A stretch of DNA of 64,000 nt, from contig CM046303.1 in the NCBI GenBank assembly GCA_025267735.1, forward strand, positions 31,038,380-31,102,379, in the 5' to 3' direction. Both the position numbers and the translations under genes were made by a program. Under the pieces are notes generated by a model that ran no database searches, was not told the DNA's origin, and was given only the letters and a program-made list of their open reading frames with translations. Position 1 is the first letter of the stretch; every line of letters begins with the position of its first letter. Shown here in pieces: positions 1 to 10,345 of the stretch. The DNA is from Mactra quadrangularis. Its lineage: Eukaryota; Mollusca; Bivalvia; Venerida; Mactridae.

Positions 1-38
1 CAATTTCAAAGACAAATAACAATTATATTTATACTTAC

Positions 39-1503
39 TTATAGTAATGAAATATTCTTCCTTACAGCATGAACATTGCTTAATATCTTTTAAATCGTCA
101 CTGTCATTATAAGAACTTGATGAACCTTCTATACTAGAGTTACAAGTACATTTATCAGTGAAACAATCTAGACATTTCTTGTCACTATTATTTTGTACCC
201 TACATTCATGAGCAAATTTCTCTATTTTTGAATAACTATCTCTTTCCTGAGAGTTTTCAATTTCATTCTGGTCATCATAATCGAATAGGCTAGTCACTAT
301 TTCAACACTGGCAACATCCGATTTCTTATCCTGAATTTCTATTTTGTCAGTATCATATTTTGTTTTTCTCTGATTACATATTTCCAAGTCATCCTGTATT
401 TCACTATCTGATATTAATTGAACCATATCACAATGATCCACTTTGGATTTTTTTCTCACAGGAGGGCTGTCAGAGACATGATGTTTGTGTGGATGTCTAT
501 CTAATACCAAGTCACCATCTGAATCATACTGAAGACTTACATCACTTAGAGTGTTTGAACTACAAGTATCAGCTGACTGGTGAGATTCCTCAACGTAAGA
601 GTGAGATTTTTTACCAGCCATACAATTTGAGTAACAGCACAGCTTGTCCCCAATTACAGGAATCCTTACATTGAATCTTGTTACTATAAAAATTGAAAAA
701 TACATGTGCAAGTTTATTAAATAATTATATAAAATTACATCAAGAGCTAATTCTGAAAGGCTAGCCCTTCATAGCGCTACATATGTGTGGCAATTGTCTT
801 CAACCTGGCCTGCTTTGATTTAGCAATTTGAATTGCTAGCTAATTAGTTTGTTTCTTGCTAGCTGAAAACATTCAGAAAACATCAGTTTTTTTTCAAAAT
901 GACTGCTGCCTTACTTTGGGTTTCTTTTTCAAGTATACTAACTAATTTATTTATTTAACAAACAATGAAAGCTCTGATTGGTTTTAACTATTCATGTCAT
1001 TAAAAAAATATTATTAAACTTCAGTTTAATTTTATTTAAAAGAAAAGGAATTGGCCAGCACTTTGAAAACAATTGCAGAGCTCAAATTTAATAGTGGTGC
1101 AATAGCCAGTAACTACCTAACTTTTAGCAACAAGTTTTCAGCACAAGGCTTTGATCGAGCAACCAGAATAAATTTATAACACTCAAATTTAGTACCATTC
1201 CTTTGTGGTAGTTAACATTTGTCTTGGGCATGAAAATTGTAGACATCCTTCTTGGCAACATTAAAAGTTAATGTCGTGTGCTAATGTAGAACTATTTCAC
1301 AACTCACAAATACCAATACACATGTTCAAGTGTACATGTCTATGTATTTGATGTTACTATGTACATCATGATCATGTACATGTAGACTCATGAGCTGGGT
1401 CATGCAACATGTTCAATTAATTATTTCTACCTTCATGATCCTTGACAGTATGTGACTGACATTCAACATGTACATCAGATAAAACAGCACCAACTTCAGA
1501 CAT
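39..1503 (-). CDS. Unrecognised gene, first coding exons (runs off left edge)
   Basis: Two minus-strand exons join in frame. Exon A ends at 1431 before a GTAGAA donor, at phase 1. Exon B runs from 683 (acceptor CAATTTTTATAG) to 39, before a consensus GTAAGTAT donor, also phase 1. The join reads ...VKDHEVTRFNVRIPVIGDK, which continues into LCCYSNCMAGKKSHSY. The first in-frame ATG is at 1503 with A at -3; the frame is open further upstream to about 1655 without an ATG, so an additional upstream exon is possible. Exon B encodes about 214 residues: a short ordered, Cys-containing start, then a long acidic Ser/Asp-rich stretch that looks disordered, then Cys-rich pieces (KKCLDCFTDKCTC and QCSCCKEEY) that could bind metal. 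I do not recognise the family. It is divergently arranged with TMA16, probably sharing a promoter. Confidence 0.6.
684..1430 (-). other. Intron of the unrecognised left-edge gene
   Basis: The intron lies between the donor at 1430/1429 and the acceptor at 685/684 on the minus strand. The phase-1 ends match on both sides. It is AT-rich and I see no other gene in it. Confidence 0.5.
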
Positions 1504-1639
1504 ATTCTTTTTTATCAGGGATCTATAGCCTTCAAATATGTGGTTTATATCAGACGTTTTAAATGCATTGCAGTCACCACTCCTGGTTTTCCCCAGTTCT
1601 ATATTTAGAATAAAATCATGATCATTTATGCGCAAACAG

Positions 1640-1875
1640 TAGCAAGCGTCTATTTAACACAGATGAACAAAACAACGTGAAAGTTGTATTTTTCGATTTT
1701 TACTATATATTTAAGGATTTTTTGCTTTTACAAGGTAGGAAATAAAGATTTTAGTTTTTTTTGTTATACCTGTATGTATAACATATCCGTAATTGTCTCA
1801 CTTTTCCCACACATTAGATCAATGAAGTTGCACAAATTTCGGATATGGTCGTAATTCGAATGTGAAAGTAGTGAG
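1640..1875. promoter_or_regulatory. Putative bidirectional promoter and TMA16 5' exon
   Basis: About 200 bp separate the divergent starts of the left-edge gene and TMA16. A donor-like GTATGT follows 'AGTAGTGAG' near 1875 on the plus strand. A polypyrimidine tract plus acceptor (TTTGTATTTCAG) ends at 2518, just before the TMA16 start. This suggests a non-coding TMA16 first exon ending near 1875 and an intron of about 640 bp. No TATA box stands out. The transcription start sites are inferred. Confidence 0.35.
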
Positions 1876-2527
1876 GTATGTACAGTCACATAAAGACGTT
1901 GTCCAGACTCTGAATAACAGCAGTATCTTTGCCTCTGCTAATGGAAATTTTGATATAATAAATGTCAAAACATTTTTGTTTGTTAGTGTAATGTTAGTAA
2001 ATCCGTCCAGGGATATTTATTCCTTTGTAAATTCTGCTAAGAATTTGAAACATAGGTAGCATACAAATGTATAAACATGGTTCTGTCAAAATATGCAGTT
2101 TTAATGTTAATTAAATTTTTGTAGTATGAAAGTAAATTTATGAAAAAATGTATGTAATGAAACAATAAATTGATATGCATTATCATGACTTCATGTCACT
2201 GAACTGGAGTCTGGAATATTTTATCGTATTCCGGATTTGAAGTCAGACATGCTAACCTGTATGCCACGGCCGTGGCAACATGATTTTTCATGTATACCCT
2301 GATTATTCTATCATTTTATTGAATAAACATTTTGTCATCATTTTCATTGTACAGCCACTTCAGTAAGCACTATTTTAAAATCCTTATATAATATACAACT
2401 CCTATAAACCAGACTTGCTTGATGCCCTAGAAATAATTCTGAGCTAGAGAGGTTTCTGTAATAGAGAAAAAAATACACATCATAATTATTTATCTGTGCA
2501 TTTTTTTTTGTATTTCAGAAGTTAAAT

Positions 2528-3103
2528 ATGCCTAAAGCTCCAAAGTCAAATGCCGGGAAGGCAAACAAAGTTATTCATCCGAACAGTAGGACAGCTAAAT
2601 ATCTTCAAAGGCAAGTTAACAGGGATCTAAGAGTTCAAAAAACGAAAGCTGATACTGTAATCAAGCAAGAACAGTTGCAACAGCGACTGATTTGGTTCCA
2701 GGATAATATGGACCCACAAAAGTCAGCTTACACTAAGCATGAACTAGCTGAACTTACATCGGAGTACCTTAATAGGTTTTCTGAGGAGCTTGAACAGATT
2801 GGTATTGTCAACAATATTGGAAACAGACAAACAAAACAACACCAAGCTAGAGAGGCTGCTATCAAAATAACTCAGGAAAGAGAAAAACATGAATTTGAAA
2901 CTGTTGGTATTGAGGTCCCCGATTTAATCAATGGTAAAAGTTTTGAGTACTTTAAAAATTGGACTGGAGAAATAAATTTTCTATGTCAGATTAAGTTGAG
3001 GAGATCCAAAGATTCTGACTTAAAAGAAACCACAAAAGAAGATAATGAAGTTAGTGCTGATGTTACGAACTCTTCTGATGAACTTCCCGACTATGTGGAA
3101 TAG
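2528..3103 (+). CDS. TMA16: Translation machinery-associated protein 16 (TMA16)
   Basis: This is an intact 191-residue reading frame in one coding exon. It has the layout I know for TMA16, a small basic protein that associates with pre-60S ribosomal particles in the nucleus (human form about 203 residues). Visible family marks are a lysine-rich N-terminus beginning MPKAPK, an HPNSR segment (residues 17-21), the core RLIWFQDNMDPQK (53-65), YLNRFSEELEQI (80-91), and the later segments RQTKQHQAREAAIK and FETVGIEVPDL. The C-terminus is acidic (ending DELPDYVE), as in the family. The ATG lies nine bases after a clear splice acceptor, so the upstream exon is probably untranslated. AATAAA near 3277 is a candidate polyadenylation signal and falls inside an inverted repeat. 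The match is from memory of the family, but length and motif order fit well. Confidence 0.92.
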   Translation: MPKAPKSNAGKANKVIHPNSRTAKYLQRQVNRDLRVQKTKADTVIKQEQLQQRLIWFQDNMDPQKSAYTKHELAELTSEYLNRFSEELEQIGIVNNIGNRQTKQHQAREAAIKITQEREKHEFETVGIEVPDLINGKSFEYFKNWTGEINFLCQIKLRRSKDSDLKETTKEDNEVSADVTNSSDELPDYVE

Positions 3104-3275
3104 TAGTTACTCATCACTGAGAAGATTGTTAATGCATTTATTAATTTCTGTACATCATTTAATTGCTTAGCATTAAATTTTATGAAGTCATAATGGCAGA
3201 TTATTTGTTTACATTAATATATAATCACAGGAGCTTGACATTCTGTATTCTAGTTTGAAAAATAATCCCTCCTTA

Positions 3276-3345
3276 CAATAAATACTATTATTAATTATAA
3301 GGAGTGAATTTTTCACTCTTATAATTAGTAATAGTATTTATTGAC
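3276..3345. repeat. Hairpin-forming inverted repeat downstream of TMA16
   Basis: Two arms of about 33 bp (CAATAAATACTATTA... and its reverse complement) with only a few mismatches surround a short T-rich loop. The left arm contains AATAAA, a candidate TMA16 polyadenylation signal. Confidence 0.75.
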
Positions 3346-3463
3346 TCAGGCTTGTGAAAGTTGCTTTTTTCCACACATCCTGATTGAAAATTATGCGCTA
3401 TATTGAATTGAGCTAGTACATGAGAAAATGTAAGGCAATGACTGAAATAAGTTCCTATAAACA

Positions 3464-3920
3464 CAATAGACTATATCCGGAATTCAAATATTTGTGTTTT
3501 TCCCCTCCGGTACAAACCAACTTTCACCGTTACAATGAAAACACGAGAACAAAGAACAATAGGATTTAATCCATAATTCGTGCTATGTAGCAATAATGTG
3601 TAGAAAACGTTGTTTGTACCGCCTGTGCAAGTACAGGAAAACCCATAAATTTGAATTCCGGATTAGGTCTATTGCAATACAATCTGATGACCTTGAGGCT
3701 GTGATGTCAGAATATGCCTTATTTGGAACTCAATATTATGGGTTTTCTGTCCGTGCATAGGTGGTGCAAAGTTTGTTACACATGGCAAGCATGAAAATTA
3801 ATACAAATTTAATCCTTTTGTTCTTTGTACACATAGTTTACATTTTGACATTGAAAGTATGATTGTACCCACCAGGAAAACCCAAGTACACGTATTGATA
3901 TTCTGGGTGTAGTCTATTAC
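3464..3920. mobile_element. Pair of MITE copies in inverted orientation
   Basis: The first copy (3464-3674) has terminal repeats CAATAGAC..ATCCGGAATT at both ends. The following segment to about 3920 aligns, reverse-complemented, with the first copy: both contain a block like AACAAAGAACAAWAGGATT and an end like GGAAAACCCAT. The right edge ends GTAGTCTATTAC. The whole reads as a foldback or a tail-to-tail insertion. No coding potential is visible. Confidence 0.6.
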
Positions 3921-3967
3921 AGAAACTGTTCTAGCTGCAAGCTGCCATATCAGATGTCTATTCATGT

Positions 3968-4757
3968 AATGCTAAAGTCCCATAAACATAAAAAAGCTGT
4001 GAGGGCTAGAGCTGGGTACCGCCAGGAAATTTATACCACGGTAAACCACAGTTTTTTACTAAATACCACAGTATATACCATGGTATACCACAAAGAAAGC
4101 ATTTACTATGTGCAGTAGGGCTATTAAATAAAAATACACTTTTAAGAAGATCATTTATTAACTTTTGAAAACACGACAGTCCACTTTTAAGGGTAATAGC
4201 TATAATAACTTAATAATTCTTGATTTTTTAAGTTTTTCCCAAATTTATCAAAACAATTTGATGGTATTTCATAATCAAATAACATAATGTACGACTCGGA
4301 CGACCGTTGATTTCGCCACCCCTGCTGACATATGTAACGTGTAAAACCAGTATCACAGATACTGCTCGCATACCAGAAAGGAAGTTAAGTTATTCAATAC
4401 CGGTATTTCCAAAAATACCACGGCATTGTACAGCGAAATAAAAAACCACGGTTACCGGTTTACCGCGCACCTCTAGTGAGGGCACCGTACAATCAAGCTC
4501 CGCAAGGACTCGTACTAACTCTTGCGTACCCGTACAGACTATTACATTTTTACTAGGGTTCGTGAAATGAGCCGTAGATACACAGATTAGTTTCCATGTC
4601 AAAATGTGAACAAAATTGAGTATGGATTTGCATATCTTCCAGCTATGGCTCTCGAGTGTGTTGTTTTGTACCATACGCATACAGTCACCTTAATACACAA
4701 GGCTTCCCCCAGCCTACGACTGTCTGCACTTATGGGTCCGCAACAAGCCAGTTTATT
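3968..4757. repeat. Interspersed repeat family D, copy 1 (split by a hAT MITE)
   Basis: The sequence flanking the MITE at 4007-4474 matches 11771-12110 and 54795-55375. Shared landmarks are 'GTCCCATAAACATAAAAA', 'CCCGTACAGACT', 'GTGTGTTGTTTTGT' and 'GTCCGCAACAAGCCA'. The reading frames in it do not persist between copies, so I treat it as non-coding. Confidence 0.7.
4007..4474. mobile_element. hAT-type MITE with 8-bp target duplication
   Basis: The ends are TAGAGCTGGG and CGCACCTCTA, with related subterminal blocks rich in 'TACCACGG' and 'GGTATACC'. GTGAGGGC is present immediately on both sides (3999-4006 and 4475-4482). Eight-base duplications and YAGAG-like ends are typical of hAT elements. 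It is 468 bp with no transposase, hence non-autonomous. It interrupts repeat family D. Confidence 0.85.
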
Positions 4758-5504
4758 GGACTGAGGCATTAGTGTGACATCGCTGCATTCAAATGAAAGT
4801 TCATCTGAACTTGACCTGTAAACAAGAATCATAAGATTCTCTTAGATCATCAATGGAAAAAAGCATCAATTTCTCCAATTTTAAACAGATTTGAGTTCTG
4901 TCTTACCTTCTCTACACCTCCAAGAAGTTGTAAAGTCACTTGATTGAGACTGGCATGTCTTGTGAAGTCATAAGCACTTATCAATCTTGCTCAGGTGTAC
5001 TTGCTTAGAAATTCCTGATGGAAAATTTTTAAGGGTGAATGTTTGCTGTTCCCGGGTGCCTGGCTATAAGATTCTTGCTGAAGGAAACAAGATATTTACT
5101 GAGTATTGATAGGTCAGCATAAAGCTCTTAAGGTTAGAGACTCAACAATTTACATTAAACCAACATTACATTGTACATACAGTTTTCTTAAAAAAGAAAG
5201 TATGAATAATTTCAGGCATTTTATTTCAATATCAAAATTTTACAATAAATATTATAGACTAACAATAATTAACAAAGTAATAACACAATAGAAAAGTGGC
5301 ATTAAAAGACATTAAATGTTTTATTACTATATTTGGCTTACACCATATTCCATCTTTAATATCATATAAAGCAATAACCATGGTAAAACATGTATAAGAG
5401 TTATTGAGTGGGATTCAATATTTGTACTCAATGCTCACCAATCACAGTATAATCACATAATGAAATATCCTAAAACTTGGAGCATTCAATATTATTCAAT
5501 TCTA

Positions 5505-5719
5505 GGGAGATTTAAGATCAAAACACTACGCCGTGCAGCTCAATCTCAATCAGTACAATCTCCGTAAACAGATATCCTGTAGAGCTCTGTCGTCACCTAA
5601 ACGTGACCCTCATTTGAAAAAGGCCAGATCTAAATAAGCGAGTAGGCGAGCGGAAAATTTAAGATCAGGTTTTAATCAGATTGGGGAGATTTAAGATCAA
5701 AACACTATGCCGTGCAGCT
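5505..5719. repeat. Repeat family E insertion between 36-bp direct repeats
   Basis: A 36-bp sequence (starting GGGAGATTTAAGATC, ending GCCGTGCAGCT) occurs at 5505-5540 and 5684-5719 with a single difference. The intervening 143 bp begins CAATCT and ends AGATTG and carries 'CAGATATCCTGTA' and 'AGGCCAGATCTAAATAAGCG'. Related sequences lie at 51300-51395 and 55045-55315. It is either an element with an unusually long target duplication or a tandem unit of 179 bp. Confidence 0.65.
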
Positions 5720-5749
5720 GCTAGTATAGAGCCATAATAGTGGCAAAAG

Positions 5750-6660
5750 CTTGGCCATTTTCTTCTTCAATGTGGATCCTACCTTAATACTGGTTTCTGA
5801 TGAGAAACGATTGTTGTTTAGAATCTTAGAAAAAGTAAACCATATTTAGCAACAGTAAGAGTTATGCCCAGGATGTTTCAATTAAATTTTATGCAGTTGC
5901 ATACTGATTATCTAACTCATTGTTTGCTGTTTTAATTAAATGAGTACATTTCAATATATTATATCACACTCATGGACTTTAATTTTGTTTAACAAAAGCA
6001 GTCCAAGGACAGCAGGCTCTACTTTTCTGATGTTTTGTTCATGACAAGGCTTATCTTTAAACAAAAAAGATTTCAAGACAGGACTTTATTTTTGAAAGGA
6101 AATAATTCAGTCAAACAATAACTACCAATTCATATTTGTTAAATATAAAAGGGGCATAACTCCTAAAACATTCATCCATAGTAATGTCCCTTCATTAAGT
6201 TAAGTAGACATAGTATCAATAAATAAGCATACCTACTTTCATTTAAATATCTTAATAAGGATCTATTAATATTTCAATTTAAACAAATTTCAACATAAAG
6301 GGAATAACTCAAAAAATAATCAAGTTATGTCCTTTTGTAGTCGTGTAGATGTAGTACTTATACATAAGTATACAAACTTTAAGTCAAATATCTTGATCAG
6401 TATTGAAGATATTCTCCATAGAAAAAGCTTTGACCTCATATTTTGCAATTTTTGTAAGTATAAAAGGGCAATTACTCCAAAAATAATTCATCCAGAGTGA
6501 TCCCCTTTCACATTATGGTTATTATAGTCCCACTTAATAAATATATCAATTTTCAATAAAATAACTTGGATAGTGTTGAAGATATAAGAGTTTCAAAAAA
6601 CTTTAACCTGAAAACCAACGTCAACGCCGACGCCAAAGTGATAGCAATAGCTCTCATTTT
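5750..6660. repeat. Interspersed repeat with diverged internal tandem units
   Basis: Units of about 150-166 bp start with forms of AAAGGGGCATAACTCC (near 6147, 6297 and 6463). The block ends with 'AACGTCAACGCCGACGCC' and 'GATAGCAATAGCTCTCATTT'. I recall these phrases from bivalve genomic repeats. No coding frame persists. Confidence 0.6.
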
Positions 6661-7271
6661 CTTCATAAAGTTGAGCTAAAAAATGTCTTATGGACCTGAA
6701 AAAAATATTCATAATATATTTGATCAATATCATTTCAGGAGTATGTTAAGTCACGTAATGATGTCAATAATTATACAATATCTACCTATCAAATAGTTAC
6801 TATTTGTAATGCTGAATTTCGTTGTAATGAGATACTGTAATGAGATGTATTTATTGTCTGTTTAATTCTTAATTGTCAAAGTTTGAATAATTTCATGGTG
6901 ACTGAATTACCCTCCCTATATAAATATGAAGGCGACATTGACTGAGCAAGCTGGCATTAAAGGGCCAACTAATTTTTCCTCTATCCAATCTTAAAACAGG
7001 CGATCCAAATCTCACAATTGTTGGACGGTAAAGAATTTTATAAAGTCATCACAAAATTATTCATGCTTTGACAGTTGAGAAAAAAAAATATAAAGAAAAG
7101 GCAAGTTATGCAAGCAACTATTTGGATGGAATAGCGTTGTATAGAACAACTAGTCATTTGGAGCACCTCAATCTTTCACTGAATGAATAACAATCTCTGA
7201 AGGATTCATTGGGATCCACCAAAAATAATAGTCTTTGCTAAATACAAGTTGCAAAGCACAGGTGAAGCATG

Positions 7272-7670
7272 TATAGTCCAACAGAATTAACCTGAGCTTG
7301 AACTACCTAATTATAATAATTACACACTTCACTTACATTAAATCGTGAGTTTCCGTATGCGTGTATACAGTTATACACATGTTTATAACAACCGATGTGA
7401 CTATAAATCAATTAATTAAAAGTGGCATGTTATTGTACTTATAATTTTGGACACATTAGTTTTTGGGGAAACAAGTAAGTTGGCAATATTATGGCACAGT
7501 TTTAAAGTATTTATTCTTATGAAAACAACATTGATTGTTCAGTATGTGAATTTTGCCGAAAGCTTCCGATATAGCATGATTTACAAACAAATACAAATAT
7601 AGACTGTAAATACTGAGTTTTATATATTCTTGCATAAAGGTCAAGCTCAGGTTAATTCTGTTGGACTATA
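7272..7670. mobile_element. MITE with ~30-bp terminal inverted repeats
   Basis: The ends TATAGTCCAACAGAATTAAC and its reverse complement flank about 340 bp of AT-rich, non-coding DNA. TA at both edges would suit a Tc1/mariner-type target site, though no transposase is present. Confidence 0.75.
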
Positions 7671-7964
7671 ACAGTCATGCAAAATTCTTCTAGTAGTAAA
7701 CCTAGTGTAGGTTAAGTAAAAACATGTATGTTACTTAATATTGTTAAGGGTATCATAGAACCATGTATTTCAAATTTATGGACAAAAACAAGACATCAAT
7801 CTTTGCTTTTACGTTAGTGGATTCATTTACTTTAACACTGGTTAAAGCATTTTGTTTGTCCATATGACGCACAAGGAGTTCCAAAATGGTGTTGGAATAC
7901 ATCCAAGGTTATTCATAGTGAATGGCCAAGAAGTTCAAATGAATAACCACTATTAATGTTATAT

Positions 7965-10344
7965 TAGGGTTGGGCAAATCACCAACTTTTTTTTCAAACG
8001 GGTGTTTTTTATGGCCAAATGATGCACTGAATCCAAATATGACCTTTAAAATTGTGTCTGGTGACGTTTTAGGTTCACTTTTTGCGAAAATTCAAAATGG
8101 CCACCAAAATGGCCGATTTTGATTATGCATTACCATTTTATACTGTCACCATAGCTTGTAGTATATCATTTTATAGGTTTTTAAGGCTGATAAACATGTT
8201 TTTGAGGTTAAAAATGCTTAAATATGTATGGAAAGCTATATTTATCGATAATTTATACAATATTTCAGCCAAAATCACACAATTTCGTAGTTGCATACCT
8301 AATTTTGCATTAAATTAATGTCTAATAAATCTTTTTATAGGCTTTTGAACTTGCATATTACTATGGTCATACTTATTCCTGCTTTTGATTATGTTAATGC
8401 CACTAAGAATGGATTTTTATCATCTTTATCAAGTATACACATACAATCTTTAATAGCAGTAACCAAATTGCACTCATTGAGCTATGTTGCTCTTTCTGTT
8501 TTATTGTATTATGACTTTAAACTGTTATTCATAACTAATAACAAACAATCTACTGATTTTAAAGGCTTTACTTCTAAAGATTTTGATGCATAGCAGTTAA
8601 TTATAATAAATGAATTCCTTTATCAAATTCCTTGAAAATTCAATTTTGAAATTATTCTATTAAGTTGAAGATAATAAGTCTATCAAGCTTGTACTAGCTG
8701 TATCTGTACATTTATACATGTATATAAAGTCTTTATTTCATAGTTGTGTTAAGAGTTATGAACATTTAGTTAAATACATGTATATTCCTTTTCCATGAAT
8801 GGATATGTTAGGAATTAATAACGACAGAGGCCAAAATAGCATAGTAATTGCCACTTTGATATTGAAGTCAAAATTGACCTTGAGATCTCACTTGGACGAA
8901 CAAGATTCTAAAGTAACATGATGCAAGACCATTACAAGGTCTTCAGACATAATTCTAACTTTAATTGATAGTCATTGGAGACTTTAGGAACACAAAAATG
9001 GTTGCTGTTATGGAGTTATCAAGACTACTCTATCAGTACAATGTACAATTTTGAACCCGTTGCAGCTTTTGATTTGGTAGGCTGTTAGTACAGTGTATAA
9101 ACCATGCAAAAGTCGATGTGGGAGAGGAAAGACCATGCACAAATACATCAGTTAATTTCTGTGTCAAGTGCCTATGTATAGTCTTTAGATATGTAATTGC
9201 TCATGTGCAAGCTGATACTTCTTTGTGATGTAAGGTTAAGGTGAAGTGTTCTGGCCATTATAACACAAAGATAGTGCGCATCGTTCACCTTCTTTCACAC
9301 TATATAAGGTCCATTTAGACATTGTGGTGTAGTTTTTTACACAATCCTTTCCTTCTGGATAGGTTCTTTTTCATCTTTAAAGTTGCCATTCAAAATAAAA
9401 TAACATTAAAGCATCTATCAAGTTGTTGAGATTTGTATGTTTTAGTTCCATGGTTTCCTGTCTGCATATTGAAGATTACCTTGTGGTTGTCCGCATAGTC
9501 TTATAGAAACGCTTGTTATTTTTTAAGTTGATAGAGAGCTGATATGTGACATGTAAAAGTAATGGTCCATCACAGGAGCCTTCGAAATTTTGCAGTCATA
9601 ACTTGTTAAACTTGCAAGGAGAGGCTATCACTATGAAAGCTTACACGATTAAGATATGTTATATGCTCACATTCTTAATGAAGTGATAAAAACAAAAGAA
9701 AGATATCTATCTGCTGTATTATATTTTTAACAAATTAATTTTGGTCCATTCACACTGAAATCAGTTGATTTGATAGAGATTCACAAACAGAAAAATAATT
9801 GATAAGTGAATAAGATATCTAAGAGCAACAACTGTGTTGCATTTATACCAAATGCGACACAAAAAAAGATTCAAAATGAAAATACTCCCTGAAAACAAAT
9901 TAAACCAGAAACATCAAATCACAAAATGATCTTTTGCTTAATTTAGACAGTGTTTTAAAGCCAACTCTTTGATCATGTTGCGTATTTTTTAATTGTCGTA
10001 CAGTATAATCGAAAATATGTATTGTCTGGCTGATATATTGTATAAAATGTCAATAAATAAAGCTTCCCATACTGATTTTTGGTATTTTAACCTCAAAAAT
10101 GGGGTTTTCAACCATAAAAACGTATAAAATGATATATTACAAGCTATGGTGACAACATTATATGGCCCCTCATAGCCAAAATCGTCCATTTTGGCGGCCA
10201 TTTTGAATATTTGCAAAAAGTGAACCTAAAACGCCATCGTAGATAATTTTAATTGTGATATTCAGACTCAGCACATAATTTGGCCATAAAAAACACCCGT
10301 TTGGTTCGCACCTTTTAAAAAAAGTTAATATTTGCCCAACCCTA
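7965..10344. mobile_element. 2.4-kb element with ~340-bp terminal inverted repeats
   Basis: The left arm (7965-8300) and the reverse complement of the right arm (about 9990-10344) align almost throughout. Both start TAGGGTTGGGCAAAT and share 'GGGTGTTTTTTATGGCCAAA', 'GTTTTAGGTTCACTTTTTGC', 'AAAATGGCC' and 'GTCACCATAGCTTGTA'. GTTATATT flanks both sides (7958-7965 and 10345-10352; the first T of the element is shared, so the duplication is 7 or 8 bp). The 1.7-kb interior has only short frames that I cannot assign, including one of 91 residues at 8318-8593, so the element looks non-autonomous. The right boundary abuts the FBXL15 stop codon. Confidence 0.85.
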
Positions 10345-10345
10345 G

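Noticed and set aside
3976..4832. Protein-coding reading of the 96- and 77-residue minus-strand ORFs
   Set aside because: They span or adjoin the hAT MITE boundary and family D; no conserved frame.
8082..8318. Conserved proteins KMATKMADFDY and KMAAKMDDFGY (8082 plus, 10216 minus)
   Set aside because: The similarity is that of the two terminal inverted repeats of one element; the frames have no independent support.
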